Positions 1-7,503 of a stretch of 28,090 nt of DNA are shown here, one piece after another. Where the stretch lies: contig JAHAIU010000021.1 in the NCBI GenBank assembly GCA_018372555.1, positions 1 to 28,090 on the forward strand, in the 5' to 3' direction. The DNA is from Clostridium sp. (GTDB lineage: Bacteria > Bacillota > Clostridia > Clostridiales > Clostridiaceae). Position numbers and translations under genes: made by a program. The notes beneath the pieces were generated by a model. That model did not search any database, had not been told where the DNA came from, and saw nothing but the letters and a program-made list of their open reading frames with translations. Each line of letters begins with the position of its first letter. Positions within the stretch are counted from its first letter, which is position 1.

Positions 1-118
1 TTCTCTCCTTTTCTAAGGGGGTATTATTTAGTTTCACAAACCTATTGTATTTCCTTTGGTTGAGAAGAGCAATGTTCATATAACTTAACAGATCGAAAAA
101 GTATAATGGGGGAGAAAT

Positions 119-598
119 ATGAAGAGTGCAGACTACTATATAGAGAATCTAAATATGGAGACACATATTGAAGGGGGATATTTTAAAGAATCTTTTGTAT
201 CCACTGATGAGGCAAGACAAGATAAGAAACTATGGAGTAGTATCTACTTTCTATTAATGACTGGAGAAGTCTCTAATTTTCATAGATTAAAATCTGATGA
301 GTTATGGTATTACCATGATGGTGAAGCTCTAACAATATATATGATAACACAAGAAGGTGAGTTAATAACAAAACAGCTAGGTAAAAATATTGAAAATGGA
401 GAAGAACCTCAAGTTTTAGTACCTAAGGGATATATATTTGGGTCGGCTATGAATAATGAGGGATATGCTTTAGTTGGTTGTATGGTTTCTCCAGCTTTTG
501 AGTATGAGGATTTTAAGTTATTTACAAGAAAAGAGCTTTTAGATAGTTATCCTAAATATAGAGAAATAATTGTTAAATTAACAAGAGAAGATATATAG
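119..598 (+). CDS. Cupin_5 (DUF985) family protein
   Basis: This 159-residue cytoplasmic protein matches the Cupin_5/DUF985 family, small single-domain beta-barrel cupins. The family signature is visible: IEGGYFKES near residues 17-25, SSIYFLL at 40-46, then FHRLKSDELWYYHDGE at 54-69, whose His55, Glu61 and His66 line the cupin pocket. VPKGYIFGSAM and the C-terminal FKLFTRKELLDSYP also fit. No signal peptide or membrane segment is present. A GGGGGAG ribosome site at about 108-114 precedes the ATG. Members are annotated as possible sugar epimerase-like or small-ligand-binding proteins, but no reaction is firmly established, so I assign none. It appears to stand alone, because the next gene starts 125 bases later and is unrelated. 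Confidence 0.85.
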   Translation: MKSADYYIENLNMETHIEGGYFKESFVSTDEARQDKKLWSSIYFLLMTGEVSNFHRLKSDELWYYHDGEALTIYMITQEGELITKQLGKNIENGEEPQVLVPKGYIFGSAMNNEGYALVGCMVSPAFEYEDFKLFTRKELLDSYPKYREIIVKLTREDI

Positions 599-723
599 TT
601 ATACAATAATATAGTAATATCAAAAAAAAAGGAAATTTTAAGAAGAATAATAAAAAACTATACAAAAATGAATAATTATTACATAATATGGAATGAAGTG
701 TAAATTGATGGGGAAATTGAAAA

Positions 724-1233
724 ATGAGAATATTTAAATTAAAACATTCTATTATTATACTTATAATTACTTTAGGATTGTTAATTACAGTTAAAAAAGT
801 TTCTGAGAAATTTTTTTTAGGTAATGAAGATTCTTGCATTTACTACAATGATTGCATGATTAAGTCAGAAAAAGATAGTTGTACATATTTATACTCTAAA
901 GGCACTAATGAAAGTGGAGATACAGATATAAGTTTTAAGTTTTCAGGGATGGATACTATTTGGTGCATTAATTCAAAGAATGAAGTAGATGTAGTTTTTA
1001 AATATAATGCTGTAATAAAAGAAGGGGATTTTAAGGTTGTTTTAATAAATCCTGATGATAGTATTAATGAGATTATAGATAGTTCTGAAGAAGGAGAAAT
1101 AACCCATTTAATTAAGCCTGGAAAAACAAGAGTTAAGATAGTAGGAAATAAAGTATCAGGAAGCTTAAAATTAAGGTTATGTTGTTATAATAAAGATTGT
1201 AATTGTGTAGAAGTATTTTCATCATTTATATAA
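724..1233 (+). CDS. Unrecognised membrane-anchored or secreted protein
   Basis: I do not recognise this 169-residue protein. Residues 1-7 are basic (MRIFKLK) and are followed by one hydrophobic segment, about residues 8-23, so it is either an N-terminally anchored outward-facing protein or has an uncleaved signal. There is no lipobox cysteine directly after the hydrophobic core. The exported part has nine cysteines, including a cluster near the C-terminus (CCYNKDCNC). That is unusual for a low-GC Firmicute surface protein and suggests disulfides or metal binding. The stretch from VDVVFKYNAVI to SGSLKLRL alternates like a small beta-sandwich. A GGGG run at 710-713 is a plausible ribosome site. 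It is followed by the terminator-containing repeat at 1241-1390. The reading frame looks real, but the function is unknown. Confidence 0.6.
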   Translation: MRIFKLKHSIIILIITLGLLITVKKVSEKFFLGNEDSCIYYNDCMIKSEKDSCTYLYSKGTNESGDTDISFKFSGMDTIWCINSKNEVDVVFKYNAVIKEGDFKVVLINPDDSINEIIDSSEEGEITHLIKPGKTRVKIVGNKVSGSLKLRLCCYNKDCNCVEVFSSFI

Positions 1234-1240
1234 ATAAAAA

Positions 1241-1390
1241 TGTCGCACAAATAGTCCAAATTAAAAATGAAGAATTATTGATGTAATTCTTACAGAATTA
1301 CTAAAAGTTATTTCTTTTAAAAACTCCTTAGGGAGTTTTTTTATTAATTTTCTATTATTCATTCTTAATTTTTCATTGTGCGACAGCACC
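1241..1390. repeat. Inverted-repeat intergenic element, copy A (MITE-like)
   Basis: TGTCGCACAA at 1241-1250 is the perfect reverse complement of TTGTGCGACA at 1376-1385, bounding a non-coding element of about 150 bases. Inside each end is a second, imperfect inverted repeat (AAATTAAAAATGAAGAA on the left against ATTCTTAATTTTTCATT on the right). The middle holds the terminator at 1319-1342. The outer right end, TTGTGCGACAGCACC, recurs with small changes at 21575-21588 and 27122-27136. No ORF or transposase is inside, so it may be a miniature mobile element or a repeated terminator cassette. Confidence 0.6.
1319..1342 (+). terminator. Rho-independent terminator inside repeat copy A
   Basis: AAAAACTCC at 1319-1327 pairs with GGAGTTTTT at 1332-1340 around a TTAG loop, and the T-run continues past the stem. 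It can end the transcript of the gene at 724-1233. The A-rich left arm lets it also work on the minus strand, after aspartokinase. Confidence 0.75.
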
Positions 1391-1411
1391 TTTATTATTT
1401 AATAAATTCTT

Positions 1412-2722
1412 TTAGTTAAAGGCATTATATATGGAATTAATTCCTTTTTCAAAATCATCATTTTCTATGCCTATAAGAATATTTATTTCACTTGAACCTT
1501 GGTCAATCATTCTAATATTAACATTAGATTCACTTAATGATGTGAATATTTTAGCAGCAATGCCTTTATTTGAAGACATACCATTACCTACAGTAGCAAT
1601 TAATGCCATGTTAGGATGAACTAAAATAGAATCAGGGTTGCATGTCCTCTTTATTTCATCAACTATTATTTCGGTTTTATTCATAAGCTGTGAATCAGAA
1701 ATTACAACACAAACGGAATCTATACCTGAAGGCATATTTTCATAAGAAACACAGTTTTGTTCTAATATAGATAAAACCTTTCTACAGAAGCCAAGTTCTG
1801 AATTCATCATTGCCTTTTCAATAGATATTACAGTGAAATCTTTCTTGCCTGCAATACCCTTAATAGGATTATTATAATCAGGCTCCATATCTTTAACTAT
1901 TAGAGTCCCTGGATCTTCTGGTATATTAGTGTTCTTAATATTAATAGGTATACCAGCATCTCTTACAGGGAAAACAGATTCTTCATGTAATACAGATGCT
2001 CCCATATATGAAAGCTCTCTTAGCTCTCTATAAGTAATTTTGTTGATTTGTTTTGGATTATTAACTATCCTTGGATCTGTCATTAAGAAACCAGAAACAT
2101 CTGTCCAGTTTTCATATAGATCAGCATTAATACTTGCTGATACTAAGGCTCCAGTTATATCAGAACCACCTCTTGAAAAGGTTACAATATTACCATCTAT
2201 ATCAGAACCATAAAACCCTGGTATAACAGCTTTTCTACCATTTTCAAGTACTTTTCTTAATGAAGTATAAGTTAAATCTCTATCAATACTTCCGTATTTA
2301 TTAAAGAAAATTACATCTTTAGCATCAATAAAATCAAAGTCAAGATAATTTGCAAGAATAATACCATTTAGATATTCGCCCCTACTTGCAGCATAATCTT
2401 TTGATGCACCATTTTCGATATCTTTTTTAATTTTGTCTAAGTAACTACCAATGTCTAATGATAGATCTAATTTTGATACTATTTTTTTATACCTATTAGA
2501 TATCAAGTCAAAAACGTCATTTAGTGGAATACTAGACTCAATATGACTTTGACAAAGATAAAGTAAATCAGTAACTTTAAAGTCTTTAGAGTGTCTCTTG
2601 CCGGGTGCTGAAGGTATAACTACCTTTCTATCAGAATTAGATAAGACGATATTCTTCACCTTTTTAAATTGATCAGCATCAGCTAAAGAACTCCCCCCAA
2701 ATTTTGTAATAATTGTATTCAA
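1412..2722 (-). CDS. lysC: Aspartokinase (monofunctional, ACT-regulated)
   Basis: Aspartokinase phosphorylates aspartate, the first step toward lysine/diaminopimelate, threonine and methionine. The 436-residue protein opens with the amino-acid-kinase nucleotide motif KFGGSSLAD (Lys7 to Asp15). It carries FSRGGSDITGALVSASINAD and ENWTDVSGFLMTDPRIV, typical of the catalytic domain. The last 150 or so residues are tandem ACT regulatory domains, with TVGNGMSSNKGIAAKIFTSL near the end. The length suits a single-function clostridial enzyme with no homoserine dehydrogenase fusion. The start codon is TTG (2722-2720), chosen because AAGGGGG at about 2731-2737 is correctly spaced and no in-frame ATG lies nearby. 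A lysine riboswitch is not apparent in the AT-rich leader. Which feedback inhibitor it obeys cannot be read from the sequence, and the symbol lysC is by family only. Confidence 0.92.
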   Translation of the reverse strand: MNTIITKFGGSSLADADQFKKVKNIVLSNSDRKVVIPSAPGKRHSKDFKVTDLLYLCQSHIESSIPLNDVFDLISNRYKKIVSKLDLSLDIGSYLDKIKKDIENGASKDYAASRGEYLNGIILANYLDFDFIDAKDVIFFNKYGSIDRDLTYTSLRKVLENGRKAVIPGFYGSDIDGNIVTFSRGGSDITGALVSASINADLYENWTDVSGFLMTDPRIVNNPKQINKITYRELRELSYMGASVLHEESVFPVRDAGIPINIKNTNIPEDPGTLIVKDMEPDYNNPIKGIAGKKDFTVISIEKAMMNSELGFCRKVLSILEQNCVSYENMPSGIDSVCVVISDSQLMNKTEIIVDEIKRTCNPDSILVHPNMALIATVGNGMSSNKGIAAKIFTSLSESNVNIRMIDQGSSEINILIGIENDDFEKGINSIYNAFN

Positions 2723-3136
2723 TTTTATAGCCCCCTTATAAATTGTATTTATTATATATTAGCAATTTTTTAACAAAACCTCAAATGAAATTTACTAAAT
2801 TATTAGACAATTATTAAAATTTCTAATTCTAACAAATTAAATGTTAACTTTATATAGAGAAATATTATCAATACGATAATTAGTAAATGAAATAGAAAAG
2901 TATCAATTAAAGTAAGATAAAAAGACATAATTATTGCAATAATTTAAGAATTCAATAAGTTATAACAAGAAAATATAAAATATAAAAAGATAATAATTAG
3001 AGAGAAAGTTAAGTTTAAGAAGAAAACTTTCAAATTTATATCTCTTTTTTAAGATAACGAAGGTTTTGTTATTATTAAATAAATTTTATAGGTGATATAA
3101 TTAGTAAGATAGATAATTAAGGGGAGTGGAAATTGG
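2723..3136. other. AT-rich divergent intergenic region (lysC / nrdD)
   Basis: This 414-base region separates divergent lysC and nrdD. It contains no convincing ORF and no riboswitch core that I can recognise. A possible -10 for lysC (TATAAT on the minus strand) lies at 2751-2756. Another for nrdD lies at 3096-3101. TTATC-AATAC-GATAA near 2865-2880 is a small inverted repeat. I looked for the 16-base NrdR palindromes expected before ribonucleotide reductase genes and did not see a clear one. Confidence 0.5.
3096..3101 (+). promoter_or_regulatory. Candidate -10 box for nrdDG
   Basis: A perfect TATAAT sits 35 bases before the nrdD start. The matching -35 position, about 3073-3078, is poor (TATTAA), so activation by a regulator or a different promoter is possible. 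Confidence 0.35.
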
Positions 3137-5257
3137 ATGAAGGTAATAAAAAGAGATGGTAGTATAGTAGATTTCGACAAAAGAAAAATAAGAGAAGCCA
3201 TTAGTAAGGCAATGAAAAATGGAAGCGGAATCTATTTAGGGGATATAGCTAAACTTATAGCTAACGATGCTGAAAAGTACTTTTACAAAAGTGGTGAAAC
3301 TCCAACAATTTATAAAATAGAGTCCTATGTATATGATAGACTTGTACATTATGGACAAAAAGTAACTGCTAAATCATATGAAGGATATAGAGCTGTTCAA
3401 GAATTTAAAAGAAATACTAATACAACAGATGAAAGTATTTTATCTCTTTTAAATAAAACTAATGAAGATGTAATAAAGGAAAATTCTAATAAGAATTCGG
3501 TAATAGCTGCAACTCAAAGAGATTTGATAGCAGGAGAGGTATCCAAGGATATATCAAGAAGAAGATTAATTCCAGCTCACATAGTTCAAGCTCATGATGA
3601 AGGAGTTATTCATTGGCATGATATGGATTATAGTTTATCTCCAATTTTTAATTGCTGTTTAATTAACTTAGAAGATATGCTAGAAAATGGTACTGTAATT
3701 AATGATAAATTAGTTGAGAGCCCAAAATCATTTAGTACTGCATGTACAGTAACTACTCAAATAATTGCACAGGTATCTAGTAATCAATATGGTGGACAAA
3801 GTATTACTGTAAAGCACTTAGCAAAGTATTTAAAAGTTACAGAAGAAAAGGCATATAAACATTATTTAAATTTTCTAGGTGATGAAGAGCTTGCTAGAAA
3901 GTTAGCTTTAGATACTAAAATGAAGGAGCTTAGAGACGGAGTTCAAACAATTAGATATCAATTATCAACATTACAAACTACTAATGGTCAATCGCCATTT
4001 AGTACTATATATTTGGAAATAGAAGAGGGACATCCTTATGAAGAAGAAATGGCTTTAATCTGTGAAGAAATGATTAAGCAAAGATTAGAAGGGATGAAGA
4101 ATTATAAAGGTCAGGAAATTGGAGAAGCCTTTCCTAAGCTTATCTACCTTTTAGATGAGCATAATTGCCTTGAAGGTGGAAAATATGATTATATAACTAA
4201 GTTAGCGGCAGAATGTACTGCAAGAAGATTAGTTCCGGACTATCAATCAGCAAAAATTATGAGAGAAAATTATGAAGGAAATGCCTTCCCACCAATGGGA
4301 TGTAGATCTCATTTATCACCTTGGAAGGATGAAAATGATAACTATAAGTGGTACGGAAGATTTAATCAAGGTGTAGTAAGTATTAATTTACCTCAAATAG
4401 GAATTATTGCCGATAAGGATATGGAATTATTCTGGGATATGCTAGATCAAAGGCTAGAATTATGTAAAGAAGCTTTATTAACTAGACATAGAATGTTACT
4501 TGGAACAAAATCAGATGTTTCTCCAATTCATTGGCAACATGGAGCAATAGCAAGACTAGAAAAAGAAGAGAGTATAGATAGATTATTGAAAGATGGATAC
4601 TCTACACTATCATTAGGATATGTTGGTATTTATGAAATGGTTCAAGCGATGCTAGGAGTAAGTCATACTACGAAAGAGGGGGAAGAATTTGCACTTGCTG
4701 TAATGAAACATATGAATGAAGCTTGCCAAAAGTGGAAGGATGAAACTGGCTTAGGATTTAGCTTATATGGAACTCCAGCAGAAAATTTAATTTATAGGTT
4801 CTGTAGAATAGATAGAAGTAAGTTTGGAGTAATACCTAATGTAACAGATAAACTATATTATACTAATTCTTATCATGTTCATGTATGTGAAGAAATAGAT
4901 GCCTTTAGTAAGCTTAAGTTTGAATCTCAATTCCATGGAATAAGCTTAGGAGGATGTATTTCTTATGTTGAAGTACCTGATATGAGTAAAAACCTAGATG
5001 CTGTTGAGCAAATAATTAATTTTATATATCATAATATTCAATATGCTGAAATAAATACTAAACCTGATGTATGTTATAAATGTGGATATACTGGAGAAAT
5101 TAAGCTTGATGAAGACTTAACATGGTATTGTCCTTCATGTGGAAATAGGGATGAATCAGAAATGCAGGTTATGAGAAGAACTTGTGGATATATTGGAACT
5201 AATTTCTGGAATAAAGGTAGAACTGCAGAAATCGGTGATAGAGTATTACATTTATAA
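3137..5257 (+). CDS. nrdD: Anaerobic ribonucleoside-triphosphate reductase (class III)
   Basis: NrdD reduces ribonucleoside triphosphates to deoxynucleotides under strict anoxia, using an oxygen-sensitive glycyl radical installed by NrdG. The 706-residue protein begins with an ATP-cone allosteric domain (MKVIKRDGSIVDFDKRKIREAI, about residues 1-95). The central barrel includes GNAFPPMGCRSHLSPW, with a conserved cysteine. Near the C-terminus are four zinc cysteines (Cys646, Cys649, Cys665, Cys668) and the glycyl-radical motif RRTCGYIG, with the radical glycine most likely Gly684. The length is normal for the family and no key residue is missing. GGGGAG at 3121-3126 positions the ATG. nrdG follows after 12 bases, so the two are one operon ending at the hairpins at 5773 and 5824. 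Confidence 0.97.
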   Translation: MKVIKRDGSIVDFDKRKIREAISKAMKNGSGIYLGDIAKLIANDAEKYFYKSGETPTIYKIESYVYDRLVHYGQKVTAKSYEGYRAVQEFKRNTNTTDESILSLLNKTNEDVIKENSNKNSVIAATQRDLIAGEVSKDISRRRLIPAHIVQAHDEGVIHWHDMDYSLSPIFNCCLINLEDMLENGTVINDKLVESPKSFSTACTVTTQIIAQVSSNQYGGQSITVKHLAKYLKVTEEKAYKHYLNFLGDEELARKLALDTKMKELRDGVQTIRYQLSTLQTTNGQSPFSTIYLEIEEGHPYEEEMALICEEMIKQRLEGMKNYKGQEIGEAFPKLIYLLDEHNCLEGGKYDYITKLAAECTARRLVPDYQSAKIMRENYEGNAFPPMGCRSHLSPWKDENDNYKWYGRFNQGVVSINLPQIGIIADKDMELFWDMLDQRLELCKEALLTRHRMLLGTKSDVSPIHWQHGAIARLEKEESIDRLLKDGYSTLSLGYVGIYEMVQAMLGVSHTTKEGEEFALAVMKHMNEACQKWKDETGLGFSLYGTPAENLIYRFCRIDRSKFGVIPNVTDKLYYTNSYHVHVCEEIDAFSKLKFESQFHGISLGGCISYVEVPDMSKNLDAVEQIINFIYHNIQYAEINTKPDVCYKCGYTGEIKLDEDLTWYCPSCGNRDESEMQVMRRTCGYIGTNFWNKGRTAEIGDRVLHL

Positions 5258-5269
5258 GGATGATTTAGT

Positions 5270-5770
5270 ATGAACTGTGCTAAAATAAGAAAATTTGATG
5301 TAAGTAATGGGCCTGGAGTTAGAACTACATTATTTGTAAGTGGATGCACTAATAATTGTGAAGGTTGCTTTAATAAAGAGTTACAAGATTTTAATTATGG
5401 TGACAAGTGGACGAAAGAAAAGGAAGATGAATTCCTTTCATTTGTTAAAAATGAAAATGTAGTTGGAGTAAATATTTTAGGTGGAGAGCCAATGGATCAA
5501 GTAAAGGATAAGGATTTACATAATTTACTTAAAAGAATTAAAGAAGAAACTAATAAAAGTATATGGCTATGGTCAGGGTATATATATGAAGATATTATTA
5601 GCAATTCAAATAAAAATGAAATATTAACTTATGTAGATGTATTAATAGATGGTAGGTTCCAGCTTGATAAGAGAAATATTTCTTTAAAATATAGAGGTTC
5701 AAGTAACCAAAGGGTTATTGATATAGCTAAAAGTAAAAAATATAATAAAGTTATAGAACTTGAAATATAA
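5270..5770 (+). CDS. nrdG: Anaerobic ribonucleotide reductase activating enzyme (radical SAM)
   Basis: NrdG uses S-adenosylmethionine and a [4Fe-4S] cluster to generate the glycyl radical on NrdD. The 166-residue protein has the activase cluster motif CTNNCEGC (Cys26, Cys30, Cys33; the CX3CX2C spacing of radical SAM enzymes). It is preceded by NGPGVRTTLFVSG and followed by VNILGGEPMDQ, the glycine-rich SAM-binding segment. LIDGRFQLDKR and YRGSSNQRVID near the C-terminus are typical of NrdG and distinguish it from pyruvate formate-lyase activase. A ribosome site (AAGGATGA) sits in the 12-base gap after nrdD, which fits coupled expression of enzyme and activator. Confidence 0.96.
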   Translation: MNCAKIRKFDVSNGPGVRTTLFVSGCTNNCEGCFNKELQDFNYGDKWTKEKEDEFLSFVKNENVVGVNILGGEPMDQVKDKDLHNLLKRIKEETNKSIWLWSGYIYEDIISNSNKNEILTYVDVLIDGRFQLDKRNISLKYRGSSNQRVIDIAKSKKYNKVIELEI

Positions 5771-5772
5771 TA

Positions 5773-5797
5773 TTAGGCTGTCCCAAGGGCAGCCTAA
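5773..5797 (+). terminator. Hairpin after nrdG
   Basis: TTAGGCTG at 5773-5780 pairs with CAGCCTAA at 5790-5797, and CCC/GGG extends the stem inside with one bulged T. The hairpin starts three bases after the nrdG stop codon. The downstream T-tract is weak (AATTAATTT). Confidence 0.65.
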
Positions 5798-5823
5798 TTA
5801 ATTTAAAAGTATTATTTGATTTT

Positions 5824-5859
5824 AAAGCTCCAAAGTCGCCTTGGCGATTTTGGAGCTTT
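5824..5859. terminator. Bidirectional terminator between nrdG and the symporter gene
   Basis: The arms 5824-5840 and 5843-5859 form a 17-pair stem with only one G-T wobble around a TT centre. A/T-rich flanks on both sides suit termination of the converging nrdDG and symporter transcripts. Confidence 0.75.
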
Positions 5860-5887
5860 AAGTTTTACATATATAACTACATATTAT

Positions 5888-7189
5888 TTAACAATCTGTA
5901 GTTTCAAGTATGTCATCAGCTAGTATATCTGTATCAGTATCACTAGAATAATATTTACTAGTATCAAAGGAGTTTTCAGATTTACTTATAATAATGGTGC
6001 AAATACAATCTCCCATAGTATTAACTGTACTTCTACACATATCCAATATTCTATCTATACCAAGAATTAGCCCTATTCCTTCTATTGGTAAACCAACAGA
6101 TTGCAACACCATTGAAAGCATTACCATACCAACACCAGGAACTCCAGCAGTTCCAATTGAAGCTAAGGTAGCAGTAAGAATAATGGTTAAGATAGAAGGT
6201 AAACCTAAGTTTACATCATAAACTTGAGAAATAAAAATTGCTGCAACTCCTTGCATAATAGCAGTACCATCCATATTAATAGTAGAGCCTAATGGAATTG
6301 TAAAAGAGGAAATAGAATTATCAACTCCCATTTCATTAACTGTTTCTAAAGTAACTGGTAATGCGGCATTACTAGAAGCAGTTGAAAAAACTATTGAAGC
6401 AGGTTTAATAAATTTCTTTAAAAATGGTTTTATACTTAATCTTGTAAAAAGTTTGAACATACCTCCATATACAAAAATAGAATGGATAAGTAGGGAAAAT
6501 AAAATTACAAACATATATTTTATTAAAGGAATCATTGCGTTAAATCCCATAGTCGCAAAAGTATTGGTCATTAAAGCAAATACCCCAATTGGTGCAAAGG
6601 ACATAACTATTTGAACAATTTTCATAATAACTTCATTTAATGATTCAAAAGCTTTTTTAACTATTTCAGCCTTTTTACCAACTAAGCTTATTGCAATTCC
6701 TAATAATATTGAAAAGAATATGATTTGAAGCATATCTCCATTAACTAAGGAAGCAATAGGGTTTGTAGGTATTATATTAACTAGAATATCTATAAAAGAA
6801 TTATTTTGAGAAATCGTTGGTTCAGTTACTAATAGATGTGACATATCTAAGCCAATACCAGGTTTAATAGTTAATGCAAGAATTACTCCTATAGTAATAG
6901 CTATACAAGTGGTTGAAATATAAAATATAAAGGTTTTAACTCCAACTCGTCCTAGCTTTCTTATGTTATCAGCAGAAGCAGATCCACAAGTTAATGATAT
7001 AAATACAAGCGGAACAACCATCATTTTTATAGAGGATAAAAAAATATTTGATAAAACCTTTACAAATCCGTTTAAGATAATAGTATCTTTAATAAAATCT
7101 AATCCTATCCTTTGAACTAATATGCCAAAGAGTGATCCTAAAAACATAGCTAAGAATATTTTCTTTGTTAAACTTAATTTTTTTTTCAT
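5888..7189 (-). CDS. Dicarboxylate/amino acid:cation symporter (DAACS family, GltP/GltT-like)
   Basis: This 433-residue multi-pass membrane protein belongs to the glutamate/aspartate:cation symporter family. The family motifs are intact. Hairpin 1 has TASSNAALPVTLE (about residues 270-282). NMDGT, the TM7 ion-binding motif, is at 305-309, and GTAGVPG in hairpin 2 is at 346-352. ILDMCRSTVNTMGD is at 381-394. Aligned to archaeal GltPh, Asp383, Arg386, Asn390 and Asp394 sit at the substrate-binding positions Asp394, Arg397, Asn401 and Asp405. The arginine predicts acidic substrates (glutamate or aspartate) rather than neutral amino acids. The coupling ion (Na+ or H+) cannot be decided here. GGGGAG at about 7196-7201 precedes the ATG, and a good promoter lies at 7234-7262. 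It is a single gene, divergent from the amylopullulanase. Confidence 0.92.
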   Translation of the reverse strand: MKKKLSLTKKIFLAMFLGSLFGILVQRIGLDFIKDTIILNGFVKVLSNIFLSSIKMMVVPLVFISLTCGSASADNIRKLGRVGVKTFIFYISTTCIAITIGVILALTIKPGIGLDMSHLLVTEPTISQNNSFIDILVNIIPTNPIASLVNGDMLQIIFFSILLGIAISLVGKKAEIVKKAFESLNEVIMKIVQIVMSFAPIGVFALMTNTFATMGFNAMIPLIKYMFVILFSLLIHSIFVYGGMFKLFTRLSIKPFLKKFIKPASIVFSTASSNAALPVTLETVNEMGVDNSISSFTIPLGSTINMDGTAIMQGVAAIFISQVYDVNLGLPSILTIILTATLASIGTAGVPGVGMVMLSMVLQSVGLPIEGIGLILGIDRILDMCRSTVNTMGDCICTIIISKSENSFDTSKYYSSDTDTDILADDILETTDC

Positions 7190-7233
7190 AAAAACTCCCC
7201 TTCAAATTTAATTCCTAAATTTACCATAGTAAT

Positions 7234-7262
7234 ATTATGATATAAATTCTCAAGTTTGACAA
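7234..7262 (-). promoter_or_regulatory. Sigma-A promoter of the symporter gene
   Basis: On the minus strand, TTGTCA (7262-7257) and CATAAT (7239-7234) are separated by exactly 17 bases, each one base from consensus. The start site would fall near 7227, leaving a short leader before the ATG at 7189. Confidence 0.6.
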
Positions 7263-7451
7263 GCTCTTTTCAAAAATAAGTTGTCAGATTAGAAAAATTT
7301 ATATATAGTGTTATAAAATGTAAAATGATATTTTAAATTTTATATTTTTGTAAGTTTGTATAAAAGGATTTAAATATATGGACAAAAACATAATAATCAT
7401 TTAATATATATTATATGGAAAATATTTCCTAAAAGATTTTAATCTAGATTA

Positions 7452-7465
7452 TGGAAACGTTTTCT
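7452..7465 (+). promoter_or_regulatory. CcpA operator (cre box) before the amylopullulanase gene
   Basis: TGGAAACGTTTTCT matches the Firmicute cre consensus TGWAARCGYTWNCW at 13 of 14 positions; only the third base differs. It lies 39 bases before the start codon, a repressing position. A related palindrome without the central CG, GGAAAATATTTCC, is at 7417-7429. The site predicts glucose repression through CcpA and HPr-Ser-P. Confidence 0.75.
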
Positions 7466-7503
7466 GAGTTCTTTTAAAATTTAATAAAAGGAGGGTTATT
7501 ATT

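Larger units (their letters stand above)
7190..7503. other. Divergent regulatory region (symporter / amylopullulanase)
   Basis: These 314 bases hold the symporter promoter at 7234-7262 on the minus strand, a palindrome at 7417-7429, the cre box at 7452-7465 and the amylopullulanase ribosome site AAAGGAGGG at 7487-7495. I see no small ORF or structured RNA. The amylopullulanase promoter itself could not be placed with confidence. Confidence 0.6.

Noticed and set aside
1..118. Possible 3' end of an upstream gene in frame 3 (stop near 87)
   Set aside because: About 28 codons are open but give a low-complexity hydrophobic peptide with no recognisable motif, so I cannot separate it from chance.
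573..839. Minus-strand ORF over the gap and the start of the next gene
   Set aside because: It is low-complexity and hydrophobic, overlaps a better-supported plus-strand gene, and looks like an antisense shadow of AT-rich DNA.
841..841. The finding listed with start 841 and end 1
   Set aside because: It carries no claim and should be ignored; its subject is covered by the finding at 18146-18950.
2723..3136. Lysine riboswitch or T-box before aspartokinase; NrdR boxes before nrdD
   Set aside because: No conserved core of either RNA and no NrdR palindrome could be found in the AT-rich region.
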